64,000 nt of DNA from Lacticaseibacillus mingshuiensis (GCF_016861785.1 NZ_BOLS01000003.1:123593-187592), one strand, 5' to 3'. Shown: positions 1 through 8,919, numbered from the stretch's first letter. Numbers and translations are program-made. The notes: a model not told the origin generated them from the letters alone.

Positions 1-133
1 TTCTGATTTTTCCCAAGTCTTTTTGCTTTCCAAACCCTCTTCTTTCCAGCTATACTGGCGCCAGAGGTAGCTTTCGGCACTGATACACGTCGCCGCCAAG
101 TCTCACGTCTTAAATAGAAGGAGGCATCATTGC

Positions 134-1975
134 ATGCAGATCGCATTGATTGGCGCTGGTCCCCGGGGCCTGCTCGTACTTGAGCGGCTGGTCGCTCTGC
201 AGCGCGTCGCACCCCAGCCGACGCTGAGCATCACCCTGTTTGATCCATATGGCATCGGTGGGCGCGTCTGGCAAAGTGACCAGCCCCATGAGCTGATCAT
301 GAACACCGCCGCCCAACAGATCACCCTATTTTACGACCAGACCGTCGCCCATCCTGCGCCGTTCACCCCGGGCCCCAGTCTATATGAATGGGCGCGCGAT
401 GAGGCAGGTGCTTATCTCGCCGGGCGCACTGACCTCGGGCAAGCCAACACACTGGCAGCCGAGGCGGTAACGCTTGGGCCAAATGGGTATGCCAGTCGTG
501 CGCTGTATGGCGCCTATCAGCAGTGGTTTTTCGCCAAGCTGACCGCCGACTTACCCAAGCAGTCCTATGTCGACCTCCAGAAAGAGACCGTGATAGCCGT
601 TCGCAAAAATGGTCAGCGGTTCACAGTGGCGGCGCATCATGGCGGCGACTTTGATGCGGTCGTCATGGCGCTGGGCAATAGTGCGAATACGCTGACCCGG
701 GAGCAAGAGACCCTGGCCCAATTTTCAACCGCCAACAACCTCCAATATTGGCCGCCGAACTGGCCGAGCGAACCCGATCTGTCCGCCATCACCACTGAGG
801 ACACCGTCATTTTGCGCGGGCTGGGCCTGAGTTTCTTTGACTTCACCGCGCGGCTGACGGAGGGGCGCGGCGGCCGCTTTGTTGAAAAAGACGGTCAGCT
901 CGCCTACCTGCCCAGCGGCAACGAACCGCATCTGTTGGCGGGATCGCGGCGCGGCCTCCCATATCACGCGAAGGCGCGGAATGAAAAAGGCCCGAGCGAA
1001 CTGGTGCCTGCGCATTTCTTGACCCCTGCCTATCTGGCCAAAATGCGTGCGCAAAAGCCCGCCAGTAGCAGCTGGTTTTGGGAAGGCCTGCAGCACGAAG
1101 CCGAGTTCATTTATTATTCGCTTCTATTAAAGGCAGACTATCCCGACCAGTCCGTCATCGATTTTCAGCTGCGCATGCTGGCGGACCCCGAGAAGACCGT
1201 GGCCGCGCTGGCTATCAAGGAAGCAGACCGTCTGGACTGGGCAACGCTGATGACACCACCTAAGCCAGCCGACAATGCGGCGTTTCAGCGTTTGCTGGAT
1301 GCCCAGCTGCCTGCGGACATTGAAGCGGCCAAGGCAGGAAGCAAGCATGGCCCGTTAACGGCTGCGCTGGAAGTCTGGCGGGATCTGCGGGATGTGGTGC
1401 GGACCGTCGCAAGTGGCGGGATGCTGACGGATGACCAGTACCTGGATCAATTTTTGCGCTGGTTCAACGGACTCAACGATTTTCTGACCATCGGCCCGCC
1501 AGTGGTGCGCATCGCGGAACTCAAGGCCCTGCGCGATGCCGGCATTGTCACCTTACTGCCGCCACAGATGCAGGTCGCCGGAAAAAAAGGCCGGTTTGAA
1601 GTCACATCCGGGCTCTTCCCGGACTTTCGCGCGCGTGGCACCGTCCTGATCGAGGCCCGCGTGCCCGCCGCCAATGCGCCGACTGCCCAAAACCCGCTGA
1701 TGCAGCAATTACTGCACGATGACATGGCAACGCTTTATGAACTCCAGCTTGCAGGTGATAGACGTTTCCAATCTGGGGCGGTCGTCAACGATCGCCGCAC
1801 ACTGCAACTCCTCAACAGCGCTCGAGACACCCAGGGGCTGCTCTTTTTCTGGGGCGTGCCGACCGAGGGGTATCATTGGTTGACCACGGCAAGCCCAAGA
1901 CCGTATGTCAATGACGTCGCGCTGCGAGAAGCCGCCAGCATCGCCTCGGTGATCTGGGGGCAAGATCCCGCATAA
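134..1975 (+). CDS. FAD/NAD(P)-binding protein (NAD_binding_9-type)
   Basis: A 613-residue protein that opens with a Rossmann motif (IALIGAGPRG, residues 3-12). A second glycine-rich stretch (ILRGLGLSFFD, near residue 225) fits the two-dinucleotide fold of the large FAD/NAD(P)-binding proteins common in lactobacilli. These are presumed cytoplasmic flavin oxidoreductases of unknown substrate. The start is set by AAGGAGG at 118-124, nine bases upstream. A -10-like TATACT lies at 51-56, with no convincing -35. The gene stands alone and is followed by a hairpin terminator. Family assignment is good; substrate and reaction are unknown. Confidence 0.85.
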   Translation: MQIALIGAGPRGLLVLERLVALQRVAPQPTLSITLFDPYGIGGRVWQSDQPHELIMNTAAQQITLFYDQTVAHPAPFTPGPSLYEWARDEAGAYLAGRTDLGQANTLAAEAVTLGPNGYASRALYGAYQQWFFAKLTADLPKQSYVDLQKETVIAVRKNGQRFTVAAHHGGDFDAVVMALGNSANTLTREQETLAQFSTANNLQYWPPNWPSEPDLSAITTEDTVILRGLGLSFFDFTARLTEGRGGRFVEKDGQLAYLPSGNEPHLLAGSRRGLPYHAKARNEKGPSELVPAHFLTPAYLAKMRAQKPASSSWFWEGLQHEAEFIYYSLLLKADYPDQSVIDFQLRMLADPEKTVAALAIKEADRLDWATLMTPPKPADNAAFQRLLDAQLPADIEAAKAGSKHGPLTAALEVWRDLRDVVRTVASGGMLTDDQYLDQFLRWFNGLNDFLTIGPPVVRIAELKALRDAGIVTLLPPQMQVAGKKGRFEVTSGLFPDFRARGTVLIEARVPAANAPTAQNPLMQQLLHDDMATLYELQLAGDRRFQSGAVVNDRRTLQLLNSARDTQGLLFFWGVPTEGYHWLTTASPRPYVNDVALREAASIASVIWGQDPA

Positions 1976-2082
1976 GGTGTCGGCACAAGGTGGACCAGTC
2001 GGCCGTTCCCAGAACCGGTCCATGCCGTTTAAACCGCGACCCCATCGCGTTTCTCTCAACCAACAAGAATCCCGGTCTATCA

Positions 2083-2108
2083 ACATCGGTCCCCGGACCG
2101 GTGTTTTT
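2083..2108 (+). terminator. Rho-independent terminator
   Basis: A ten-pair arm with one U-G wobble (ACAUCGGUCC against GGACCGGUGU) is followed by TTTTTG. It lies 108 bp after the flavoprotein gene. Confidence 0.7.
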
Positions 2109-2428
2109 GTATACACTAATTTTCGTCCATTGGAAGCGGCTCCGCGCCGATTCTTTTTTGCGGAAAGTGACTGGTATCGCTGTTTTATAATCCCGCCCGG
2201 CGCCGTGGTTTCCACCAAACGCGTGTTACGTTTGACAAACGGCCGGTCAATGGTATACCGGGAAAATGCGTCAAACACGGGCACTCAAAGGAAGATGTTC
2301 ACACGTTTCAAAAGATAAACGCTACACTTTTCTTGTTTCTTTTTGCGTATGATTTTCATGAATGGTCAATTATAGCAAAGCGTGTTAATCGGAACCGTGA
2401 ATCTATTTTCGTTATATTTCAAAACTAA
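2109..2428. other. Gene-poor intergenic stretch with promoter-like boxes
   Basis: No convincing coding region. A perfect TATAAT is at 2186-2191. A TTGACA box (2231-2236) is followed after 16 bases by TATACC (2253-2258), and the -35 hexamer is part of an inverted repeat, TTGAC / GTCAA. The only reading frames behind it are very short and lack a good ribosome binding site. Confidence 0.4.
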
Positions 2429-2459
2429 TTGCCCTACCGTTATCTAAATATGCTACACT
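2429..2459 (+). promoter_or_regulatory. Probable promoter of the PTS EIIC gene
   Basis: A TTGCCC box (2429-2434) and an extended -10, TG-C-TACACT (2451-2459), precede the cre-like box and the PTS gene. The same TGCTACACT string precedes several other genes here. The 19-base spacing to the -35 is long, so the extended -10 probably carries most of the activity. Confidence 0.45.
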
Positions 2460-2468
2460 GTTCAAGTA

Positions 2469-2484
2469 ATGAAAGCCGTTTCAT
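2469..2484 (+). promoter_or_regulatory. cre-like CcpA box upstream of PTS EIIC
   Basis: ATGAAAGCCGTTTCAT matches the cre consensus WTGNAARCGNWWWCAW at all but one position (C for G in the core). It lies inside a longer inverted repeat, TAATGAAA / TTTCATTA (2467-2486), just downstream of the probable promoter. That placement suits CcpA repression of the transporter by roadblock or promoter occlusion. Confidence 0.6.
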
Positions 2485-2626
2485 TACGCCGCATCTCCGA
2501 GGCGGTCATTCATTTCGGAGGAAACACGCCGCAACTGCCACTGCGACGGGCTTCCGACAGCCATGATCACATATTCGCCGACTCGGAAAAGCGGAAGTTT
2601 GCATATAACTTAGGGGAGGTAAGTAC

Positions 2627-4003
2627 ATGCAAGTCATTATGAACTGGCTCGAGAAGTATGTCGTGCCAGTGGCTGCCAAGATCGGTTCGATCCCTTGGCT
2701 GGTCGCGCTGCGTGATTCATTCATCGCAACATTGCCGATCACCATGGCCGGATCTCTTGCAACGCTGCTGAACGCGCTGCTTTCGACATATCCAGCACAA
2801 TGGGGCTGGACGGGCTTTGTCAATGCAATGGCACCAGTCATTGCCATCGACGGCATCGTCGGCACCGGATCTTTGTCTATCTTTGCGGTATTCTTTGCCG
2901 CTATGTGGGGTTACCATCTGTCTAACGCTTATGACGTTGACGGTGTCGCAGGGGCTTTGGTTTCTCTGTCCGCCTTCTTCATGGGTATCAACAGCAACGC
3001 AACCGTCACAGTTGCAAAGAACCTGTCCAAGAGCGTTTCCAAGCTCTTCACCGATGCTGGTGCAACCGTAACTGGCGGCACTGTCACCGTACCAAGCGCA
3101 TTTGCGATTGGTAACATGGGTTCCGCATCTCTATTTACTGCCATGATCTTCGGCGCAATTGCGCTGGTCGTTTATATCTTCTTGATGAAGAAGGATATCT
3201 CCATCAAGATGCCAGATACGGTTCCGCCTGCAGTTTCCAAGGCATTCGTTTCCCTGATTCCTGGGATCGCTGCCTTGTACGCAGTTGCGATCATCGGTTA
3301 CCTGTTCTCGCACTTCACTGGCAAGAACTTCGGCGACTGGCTGAGCGCAACCATCCAGGCACCACTGCTGCACGCCGGCCAAGGCGCAGGCATGGTTATC
3401 CTGGTTGCCCTGCTCGTTCAGATCTTCTGGTTCTTCGGTATTCATGGTCCTAACGTTTTGGCACCTATCCTCGAATCCATCTGGGGCACTTCCCAGATCG
3501 CGAACGTTCAGGCTTTCCAAAACGGCGATCCGCTTCCATTCAAGTGGGTTCGTGGTTCCTTCGATGCCTACGTATGGTTCGGCGGTTCAGGTGGTACGAT
3601 CGTTCTGTTGATCGCCATCCTGCTGTTCTCCAAGCGTGCTGATGAAAAGACAGTCGCAAAACTTGCTTTTGCCCCAGGTCTCTTCAACATCAACGAGCCA
3701 GTTATGTTCGGTCTGCCAATCGTTTTGAACGCGATCTACTTCATCCCGTTCATCGTAGCGCCAGTTCTGAACACCGCTATCGCTTACTTTGTAACGATGG
3801 CTGGCTGGGTCGGCCCTGTTAAGATCGCTGTTCCTTGGATCACCCCGCCAGTTCTCAATGCCTTGATGGCTACTGGGTTTGACTGGCGTGCTGCGGTTCT
3901 TGCGATCGTCAACATGGTCATCGCGTTCTTTATCTGGGTACCGTTTGTCATGGCTTCTAGCCGTGTTCAACAGGACACAGTTGATGAATCCGCGAATGCT
4001 TGA
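2627..4003 (+). CDS. PTS sugar transporter subunit IIC, cellobiose/lactose type
   Basis: A 458-residue integral membrane protein of the EIIC Lac/Cel family. It has many hydrophobic segments and the family hallmarks IHGPNVLAP and NINEPVMFGLP, which line the sugar site. It would move a beta-glucoside or lactose-type sugar across the membrane with phosphorylation by a partner EIIB. No EIIA, EIIB or phospho-glycosidase is adjacent, so the partners must be encoded elsewhere. The start follows AGGGGAGGT with a six-base gap. A cre-like box upstream predicts glucose repression. The exact sugar cannot be read from sequence. Confidence 0.9.
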   Translation: MQVIMNWLEKYVVPVAAKIGSIPWLVALRDSFIATLPITMAGSLATLLNALLSTYPAQWGWTGFVNAMAPVIAIDGIVGTGSLSIFAVFFAAMWGYHLSNAYDVDGVAGALVSLSAFFMGINSNATVTVAKNLSKSVSKLFTDAGATVTGGTVTVPSAFAIGNMGSASLFTAMIFGAIALVVYIFLMKKDISIKMPDTVPPAVSKAFVSLIPGIAALYAVAIIGYLFSHFTGKNFGDWLSATIQAPLLHAGQGAGMVILVALLVQIFWFFGIHGPNVLAPILESIWGTSQIANVQAFQNGDPLPFKWVRGSFDAYVWFGGSGGTIVLLIAILLFSKRADEKTVAKLAFAPGLFNINEPVMFGLPIVLNAIYFIPFIVAPVLNTAIAYFVTMAGWVGPVKIAVPWITPPVLNALMATGFDWRAAVLAIVNMVIAFFIWVPFVMASSRVQQDTVDESANA

Positions 4004-4026
4004 TCGCATCGCCTAGGCGTCAATAA

Positions 4027-4070
4027 AGTAAGCCACCGGTTGCCTCGTCGCAGCGGGTGGCTTATTATTA
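4027..4070 (+). terminator. Terminator after PTS EIIC
   Basis: Stem AAGCCACC / GGGTGGCTT followed by an AT-rich tail (ATTATTA), about 25 bp after the stop codon. Confidence 0.65.
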
Positions 4071-4139
4071 CGGCGAGGGCTTTTGCCCATTGCAAAAAAA
4101 TTCGCCGACTTGCTCGGCATCGATAAAGGAGTGACAACG

Positions 4140-4364
4140 ATGATCTTCATCAATGCACCACTAGAACAAGACAAGATGATCGAAACACTTGAAAGCTACA
4201 ACGAAAACGGTGTGACCTTCAAGCTCGAAAAAAAGGCAGGTATGAAGCTCACCTTCTCCACGAACATGGAAGACCTCGACGCAGCGGCCAAACTCGCTAA
4301 GTCGACGATCAAGGCGCAGCGCTGGGCGTCTGTGCTCTACTTCCAAGTCGGCGTCGAAAAGTGA
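4140..4364 (+). CDS. Small conserved-looking protein of unknown function
   Basis: A 74-residue soluble protein (begins MIFINAPLEQDK) with no family I can name. I chose the ATG at 4140 because AAAGGAGTGA ends five bases upstream; an in-frame TTG at 4083 has no ribosome binding site. The next gene starts inside its stop region (GTGA overlap), so the two are translationally coupled. Composition is mixed alpha/beta with lysine-rich patches. Function unknown. Confidence 0.65.
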   Translation: MIFINAPLEQDKMIETLESYNENGVTFKLEKKAGMKLTFSTNMEDLDAAAKLAKSTIKAQRWASVLYFQVGVEK

Positions 4365-4612
4365 CCAAAAAAGCTGACGCGCCAACGCCTGAGTCCAAGC
4401 CGAAAAAGGACTACACGCCAGGGTTGCTGCCACTTGCCATCGGGTTTTTCATCATTATGATCAGCCCGACTGTGCCTGGTGCGACCCGTGCGGATCCCGG
4501 CCTTGTGACCTTGGGCATCGCGTTTGTGCTCGTCGGGTTCTACATGATGACCCGCAAGCACACGAAAAAAAAGCCGACTGACGCCAGCGCGCAGTCGAAC
4601 AATAAGAAGTAA
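4361..4612 (+). CDS. Small membrane protein, two transmembrane segments
   Basis: An 83-residue protein starting at a GTG that overlaps the preceding stop codon. It has a charged, lysine-rich N-terminus, two hydrophobic segments (about residues 25-42 and 48-63) and a very basic tail (RKHTKKK, then SNNKK), consistent with a small inner-membrane protein with both ends in the cytoplasm. It forms a two-gene operon with the small protein before it and is followed by a terminator. I recognise no family. Confidence 0.65.
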   Translation: MTKKADAPTPESKPKKDYTPGLLPLAIGFFIIMISPTVPGATRADPGLVTLGIAFVLVGFYMMTRKHTKKKPTDASAQSNNKK

Positions 4613-4615
4613 ACG

Positions 4616-4649
4616 AAACGGCGACCTCTTCTGGGGCCGCCGTTTTTTT
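4616..4649 (+). terminator. Terminator of the small-protein operon
   Basis: Stem ACGGCG / CGCCGT with seven T residues, directly after the stop codon at 4612. Confidence 0.85.
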
Positions 4650-4827
4650 GTGTCTGGTGATCAGCCCTGCGATCGTCTGTGAGCCAGCCCCGCGATCGTC
4701 GCCTTTGGAATGGCAAAGCCGAGCGCGCCACCACCTATTTTCCGTTTCGCAAAAGGCCTTCGAATTGCGCCGATCGGCCTCAGCCTCGTATGATTAAAGT
4801 AAAGCCAGTTCACTAGGAGGGCTACCT

Positions 4828-5574
4828 ATGCACCCAGTCATCGCGATTCCTGCCGATAGCCTCACCACGCCCAGCGCCGCCATTAATCTCAATCAGGCGG
4901 ATTACTCACCGCACATGATCAAAAACGCGCTGATCGCTTGCAAAGCGGTCCCGATCGTCCTGCCATTTCCAGAAGTCGATGATGCCGTGACGCCGCTTGT
5001 CGATCATTACATCGGCCTGTTCGATGGGCTCCTGCTGCCAGGCGGCCCAGATATCGATCCGACCCTGTACGGCGAGAAGCCCATCCCAGAATTAGGCGCA
5101 GTCATTTATCCAGAGGATCGCTTTGAAGTCGCCCTCGTGCGCAAGGCGATCGCAGCCGGCAAGCCGCTTTTTGCCATCTGTCGTGGGATGCAAGTGTTGA
5201 ATGTGGCGCTGGGCGGCGACTTATATCAGGATCTGGTCACAGAAGATCCGGATTCGCGAATCCGCCACGCCCAAGCAGCATCCGGCCAATATCCGACGCA
5301 TCATATCAAAACAATGGCTGATAGCCGGCTGAAAATGTTGCTGGGCGAGCGCGTCTATGTCAATTCGCGCCATCACCAGGCAATCAGGCGTGTGGCCCCG
5401 AGCCTAAAAGTCACCGCCGTTGCCGAAGATGGCGTGGTCGAAGGCGTGGAGAGCCGCGATTCACATCAATTGGTCGGCGTGCAATGGCATCCGGAAAATC
5501 TGTGGGAAACGCAGCCCAGCCAGCTAGATCTATTTGCCGACCTTGTCGCCCGCGCCATCGCGCATGCCCAATAA
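4828..5574 (+). CDS. Gamma-glutamyl-gamma-aminobutyrate hydrolase family peptidase (C26), copy 1
   Basis: A 248-residue class-I glutamine-amidotransferase-like hydrolase, cytoplasmic. The nucleophile elbow FAICRG puts the catalytic cysteine at residue 118. The C-terminal VQWHPE supplies the His and Glu of the triad. The LLPGGPDIDP motif near residue 70 is typical of family C26 (PuuD-like enzymes that cleave gamma-glutamyl amides). Translation starts after AGGAGGGC. A paralogue follows 15 bp after the stop, so the pair is one operon. The natural substrate is uncertain. Confidence 0.88.
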   Translation: MHPVIAIPADSLTTPSAAINLNQADYSPHMIKNALIACKAVPIVLPFPEVDDAVTPLVDHYIGLFDGLLLPGGPDIDPTLYGEKPIPELGAVIYPEDRFEVALVRKAIAAGKPLFAICRGMQVLNVALGGDLYQDLVTEDPDSRIRHAQAASGQYPTHHIKTMADSRLKMLLGERVYVNSRHHQAIRRVAPSLKVTAVAEDGVVEGVESRDSHQLVGVQWHPENLWETQPSQLDLFADLVARAIAHAQ

Positions 5575-5589
5575 AAAAGGAGTGAGCTC

Positions 5590-6348
5590 ATGCGACCGCT
5601 GATCGCCATTGCCGCTGATGTGATCGAAGACACCAGCGTTTTCACCAAGCCCAATACTGTCGACATCGCCCCAACCATGTTCAAAGACACCGTGATCGAA
5701 GCCGGCGGGGTTCCGGTGATCATTCCGTTCCCCTCGCACATGCGCGAGGCTCCGGGGCTGATCGAGCGCTTCGTGAGCCTGTTTGACGGCCTGATCATCC
5801 CCGGCGGCCCAGATGTGGACCCCACGCGCTATGGCGAGCAGCCCGGGCCCTTCATCGGTGCCGCCATGCCGCGCCGCGATGCCTTTGAGCTCGCGCTGAT
5901 CAAGGCGACGCGCGCCGCACGTAAGCCCATGTTTGGCCTTTGCCGAGGCAGCCATATTCTCAACGTCGCATGCGGCGGGAGCTTATATCAGGACCTCGCC
6001 AGCCAAAAACAGGACAGTCTGCGCCATCTGCAGCGCACCTCAGGCGAATACCCAACACACCACGTCACGATCGCACACGACTCGCGACTCTATTCGCTGA
6101 TCGGGGAAAAAGCATACGTCAACTCCCGCCACCATCAGGCCGTCCGCAACCTGGGGCACGGCTTGAAGGCGATTGCCACCGCCCCAGACGGCACCGTCGA
6201 AGGCTTTGAAAGCACAGCCGACGACCTGATCTTCGGCCTGCAATGGCACCCGGAAAATCTTTGGCAAGATGACCCGGCGGAGCTGTCGATCTATCAGGAC
6301 TTCATCGCCCGGGCAGCGGCGCACCATGATGCGGCTGGGGCGCTTTGA
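5590..6348 (+). CDS. Gamma-glutamyl-gamma-aminobutyrate hydrolase family peptidase (C26), copy 2
   Basis: A 252-residue paralogue of the preceding gene with the same layout: PGGPDVDP near residue 71, FGLCRG with the nucleophile Cys118, and LQWHPE at the C-terminus. AAAAGGAG precedes the ATG. The two copies are clearly related but have diverged along their length, so the duplication is old and the substrates may differ. The operon ends at a strong bidirectional terminator. Reaction class is well supported; the physiological substrate is not. Confidence 0.88.
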   Translation: MRPLIAIAADVIEDTSVFTKPNTVDIAPTMFKDTVIEAGGVPVIIPFPSHMREAPGLIERFVSLFDGLIIPGGPDVDPTRYGEQPGPFIGAAMPRRDAFELALIKATRAARKPMFGLCRGSHILNVACGGSLYQDLASQKQDSLRHLQRTSGEYPTHHVTIAHDSRLYSLIGEKAYVNSRHHQAVRNLGHGLKAIATAPDGTVEGFESTADDLIFGLQWHPENLWQDDPAELSIYQDFIARAAAHHDAAGAL

Positions 6349-6415
6349 ACCGGTGATCAACGACTCTTGCGTCCCGTCAATGTGAAGACAAGCATCGATT
6401 TAGATCCGTCGAATC

Positions 6416-6456
6416 AAAAAGGAGCGCCGACGTAACGTCAGACGCTCCTTTTTTTG
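6416..6456. terminator. Bidirectional terminator
   Basis: Stem AGGAGCG / CGCTCCT with A residues on the left and seven T residues on the right. It lies between the convergent C26 operon and the baeRF-type gene. Confidence 0.85.
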
Positions 6457-6467
6457 CCCCCGCGCGC

Positions 6468-7607
6468 TTATTCTTCGCTGTAACGACGAATGGCTGCGGC
6501 TGCCGGTTCCATCAGATCACTTGGCAACACATTCACCGTGCCGCCCTGCGCGATCGTCAGGTCGGCCAGGTCATTGAGTAGATTGTTGTGCTTCGCCATT
6601 TCACTTTCGGTATCGATCTTTTGCCCATGCAGACGCCCATTGATGCGCGCGCCTTGGCGAATCACCAACTGCGCGATTGCCCGATGATGCAACGCATCGA
6701 TAATGCCACCGACATCTTCGAGATAGCGGCCTTTGCTGCGCGCACCATCCAGCTGAGCAGAAATGGCCTCTTGGCGCTGGCGAACGTGTTCGAGCCGCAC
6801 TGGGTCGACCGCTTCGTCCAATTGACTCAGCGTCATGTTAGCCGGGCTTGCTTCCACCTGCATCGACCCGGACAGATGCGTGTTGCGTGATACTTCGCAG
6901 AACATGGCAATATTTTGCGGTAGCCCCATCACGACCAGGCGACGCGCATTGGGCTTGGAAAAATGATCTGCGACATAGCTATCCACCGCCTGATAATAGC
7001 GACGGCGGTCGATCTCGTCTTCTTCGGACTTCGCATTGTGGCCATGATACGTGGCGCCTGGTCCGCCTTGGCGCACCGAATTGAGGGACCCGCCGCGCAG
7101 CTCAGTGCCCAACGTCCCCTTCAGCGTCAATGGGGCATCGGCACCAAGGGCAACCGGCGTCAGAACGTCCCCTGCATTGTGATACAACCCGATCTGATCG
7201 CCTTGCAGCGTCAGCAGGTCAAAATCCAAATGGCGTTGATCATCCAACAATAGTGGCAAGATCTGCGGCATTGCCGTGACCATCGCCATTTCTGAGACCG
7301 GATATTCCAGATCACGGATGTAGATCGCATCGCTGTTCGCAAGGACCCCCATCCCTTGACCGGAGAGACTGGCGATCTGGCTTGGATCGTCGACCAACGG
7401 CTGCAACAAGTCGGCAAACGGCGCCCAATCAACCTCAGGCCAAGCGGAAGCCATCACCTCTTTGGCGTGAGTGAGCAGGTGGCGCATCTTCAGTTTGGAT
7501 TTATCCGCACTTTGATTTGCCTCGAGGGGCATGTAAAGCGAAACGAACGGACCGCTGCTTGCCTCGGTCAATAGATCTTGGAGCGTGGTATAGGTCATCG
7601 TAGCCAT
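6468..7607 (-). CDS. baeRF-type (archaeo-eukaryotic release-factor-like) protein
   Basis: A 379-residue cytoplasmic protein. N-terminal TYTTLQDLLTE and FVSLYMPLE and the overall layout resemble the bacterial eRF1-like (baeRF) proteins, probably the baeRF6/7 group. This family is predicted to act on ribosomes or stalled nascent chains, but its role in lactobacilli is undefined. I placed the start at 7607 because AGGGGA sits nine bases upstream; a longer frame reaching 7655 runs through the ribosome binding site. It is monocistronic. The assignment rests on recalled family resemblance and is moderately sure. Confidence 0.65.
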   Translation of the reverse strand: MATMTYTTLQDLLTEASSGPFVSLYMPLEANQSADKSKLKMRHLLTHAKEVMASAWPEVDWAPFADLLQPLVDDPSQIASLSGQGMGVLANSDAIYIRDLEYPVSEMAMVTAMPQILPLLLDDQRHLDFDLLTLQGDQIGLYHNAGDVLTPVALGADAPLTLKGTLGTELRGGSLNSVRQGGPGATYHGHNAKSEEDEIDRRRYYQAVDSYVADHFSKPNARRLVVMGLPQNIAMFCEVSRNTHLSGSMQVEASPANMTLSQLDEAVDPVRLEHVRQRQEAISAQLDGARSKGRYLEDVGGIIDALHHRAIAQLVIRQGARINGRLHGQKIDTESEMAKHNNLLNDLADLTIAQGGTVNVLPSDLMEPAAAAIRRYSEE

Positions 7608-7709
7608 GAACAATCGTCCCCTTTCTGTAGTGGCACTACTATTTAAGTATAGCAAGAACCCCCGCGTTAAGGCAAAAAAGCGCTTGCACCGTGCCCCATC
7701 TGGTTTCTT

Positions 7710-7890
7710 TTGAAAATCATAACTTTCTGCTCACAAAATCTTCACAGCTGGCCGGTATTCTGATCAACATAGAAGCGAGCCAGTCACTTGTTTCATTACC
7801 CCAAACCCTTTTTCATTCAACACTCCTCCAAAGTGTGGCCGGTACCAGCCGGCATGATCCCGCCTTCCCCCCAAGGACGGGATCTTTTTT
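7710..7890 (+). ncRNA. Possible short transcript ending at a strong terminator
   Basis: A strong terminator (GATCCCG / CGGGATC then TTTTTT, 7856-7890) faces right, but no plus-strand gene precedes it. A possible promoter, TTGAAA (7710-7715) and CAAAAT (7734-7739) with an 18-base spacer, would give a transcript of about 145 nt. No open frame with a ribosome binding site is present. This is inference from signals only. Confidence 0.3.
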
Positions 7891-7893
7891 GTA

Positions 7894-8188
7894 GGGTGCG
7901 GAGCCGAGCGTTTAGGGGTGGGCAGATAGTTCGGCCTGGGCGGTTGATGGCGTTCTTAGCCATCGAACGACTGGGACGACTATCTGTCCCACCCCTGCTC
8001 GGCGAAGCCCAACTGAGGGTGCGGAGGCCCGCGAGATGGTGGGGCAGCTAACTTGGCTTGGATGCTTGAGGCGCTCTTCGCCTCGAGTACACAAGACAGT
8101 TAGATGTCCCCGCCATGCGGGCCGAAGCCCAACTGAGGGGGCAGAGCCGAGCGTTTAGGGGTGGGCAGAGAGTTCGGCCTGGGCAGCA
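7894..8188 (+). repeat. Nested-hairpin intergenic repeat, locus A (two units plus a truncated third)
   Basis: The border GGGTGCGGAG recurs at 7894, 8017 and, as GGGGGCAGAG, at 8137 (periods 123 and 120). Unit 1 folds as GCCGAGC, GGGGTGGG and CAGATAGT against ACTATCTG, CCCACCCC and GCTCGGC, with apical stem GATGGC / GCCATC. Unit 2 folds with different arms: GGCCCGC / GCGGGCC, GGGG / CCCC, and apical GAGGCG / CGCCTC. Unit 3 repeats the left half of unit 1 and breaks off. Nothing here is coding. Confidence 0.85.
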
Positions 8189-8285
8189 CGTTCCCCCGCA
8201 CAATTTCCGCGCGCCAGTTTTCTCAATTCTGACCCCCTACCCCCCCTTTTCTCTGCTAAGCTCAAAGCAGAAAAGAGGAATCCCA

Positions 8286-8906
8286 ATGCCAAGACCCACG
8301 CCTCCACGCAATCACAGCGGCTTGATCACCTTGCTGTGGTGTCTACTGCAAGGAACAAATATTTTTATCGCAGCTATTGCCGCCCAGACCGCCGGAATTA
8401 TGACCACAGAATTCCTGAACCCTGCGATGGTCAGCACCTTTTTGCTGTTTTACCTGACCGGGCGGACACTCAACTATGGCCTCATTCACCTGCTGGGCTA
8501 TCACGCGGCGGCGGCGCTCGACGACATTGGCGGCAGCGCGTCCAGTCGCCCGAGCGTCTCACTACCAGATTTTCAGCGGAGCAGCACCCATTTCAAACAC
8601 ATCTATCATCAGCGGGCAAAAGGGCACCAGCTGCTTTATCAGACTGGCTTCATCCTGATGGAGAGCGGCGTGACCTGGGCCACCACCGCGCTATTCAATC
8701 ATTTTTTCCCCGCCGGCAGCGCCCGGATCTGGGTGTGGCTCGGGTGCTGGCTCATCGTGCTGATCGCCTGGACGATCGGGTATGAGACCTATTTTCCAAA
8801 AGTCTTCCGGCTCAACGTGCTGATGACGGAGCACGGCCAACCGGTCTTCATTCGCCGCGGGGTGCCCCTGCCGCGCATCCCCGACAACATGCGCGCGGAC
8901 GACTGA
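8286..8906 (+). CDS. Putative integral membrane protein, unknown function
   Basis: A 206-residue protein with about four hydrophobic segments (residues 14-36, 45-70, 118-140 and 148-166) and a soluble C-terminal tail. The start at 8286 follows AAAAGAGGAA; the longer open frame upstream runs through the hairpin-repeat array and is not credible as coding. It stands alone between the array and a bidirectional terminator. No family was recognised. Confidence 0.6.
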   Translation: MPRPTPPRNHSGLITLLWCLLQGTNIFIAAIAAQTAGIMTTEFLNPAMVSTFLLFYLTGRTLNYGLIHLLGYHAAAALDDIGGSASSRPSVSLPDFQRSSTHFKHIYHQRAKGHQLLYQTGFILMESGVTWATTALFNHFFPAGSARIWVWLGCWLIVLIAWTIGYETYFPKVFRLNVLMTEHGQPVFIRRGVPLPRIPDNMRADD

Positions 8907-8919
8907 CCTAGCTGAACGC

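Noticed and set aside
1977..2318. Open frame of 113 residues after the flavoprotein gene
   Set aside because: It runs through the terminator at 2083-2108, has no ribosome binding site and is arginine-rich, as chance frames in GC-rich DNA are.
7894..8188. Insertion sequence
   Set aside because: No transposase frame is present; the inverted repeats are internal hairpin arms, and no target-site duplication beyond the shared borders was seen.
8115..8285. N-terminal extension of the membrane protein at 8286
   Set aside because: The extension would translate the hairpin-repeat array; a proper ribosome binding site exists only before the ATG at 8286.
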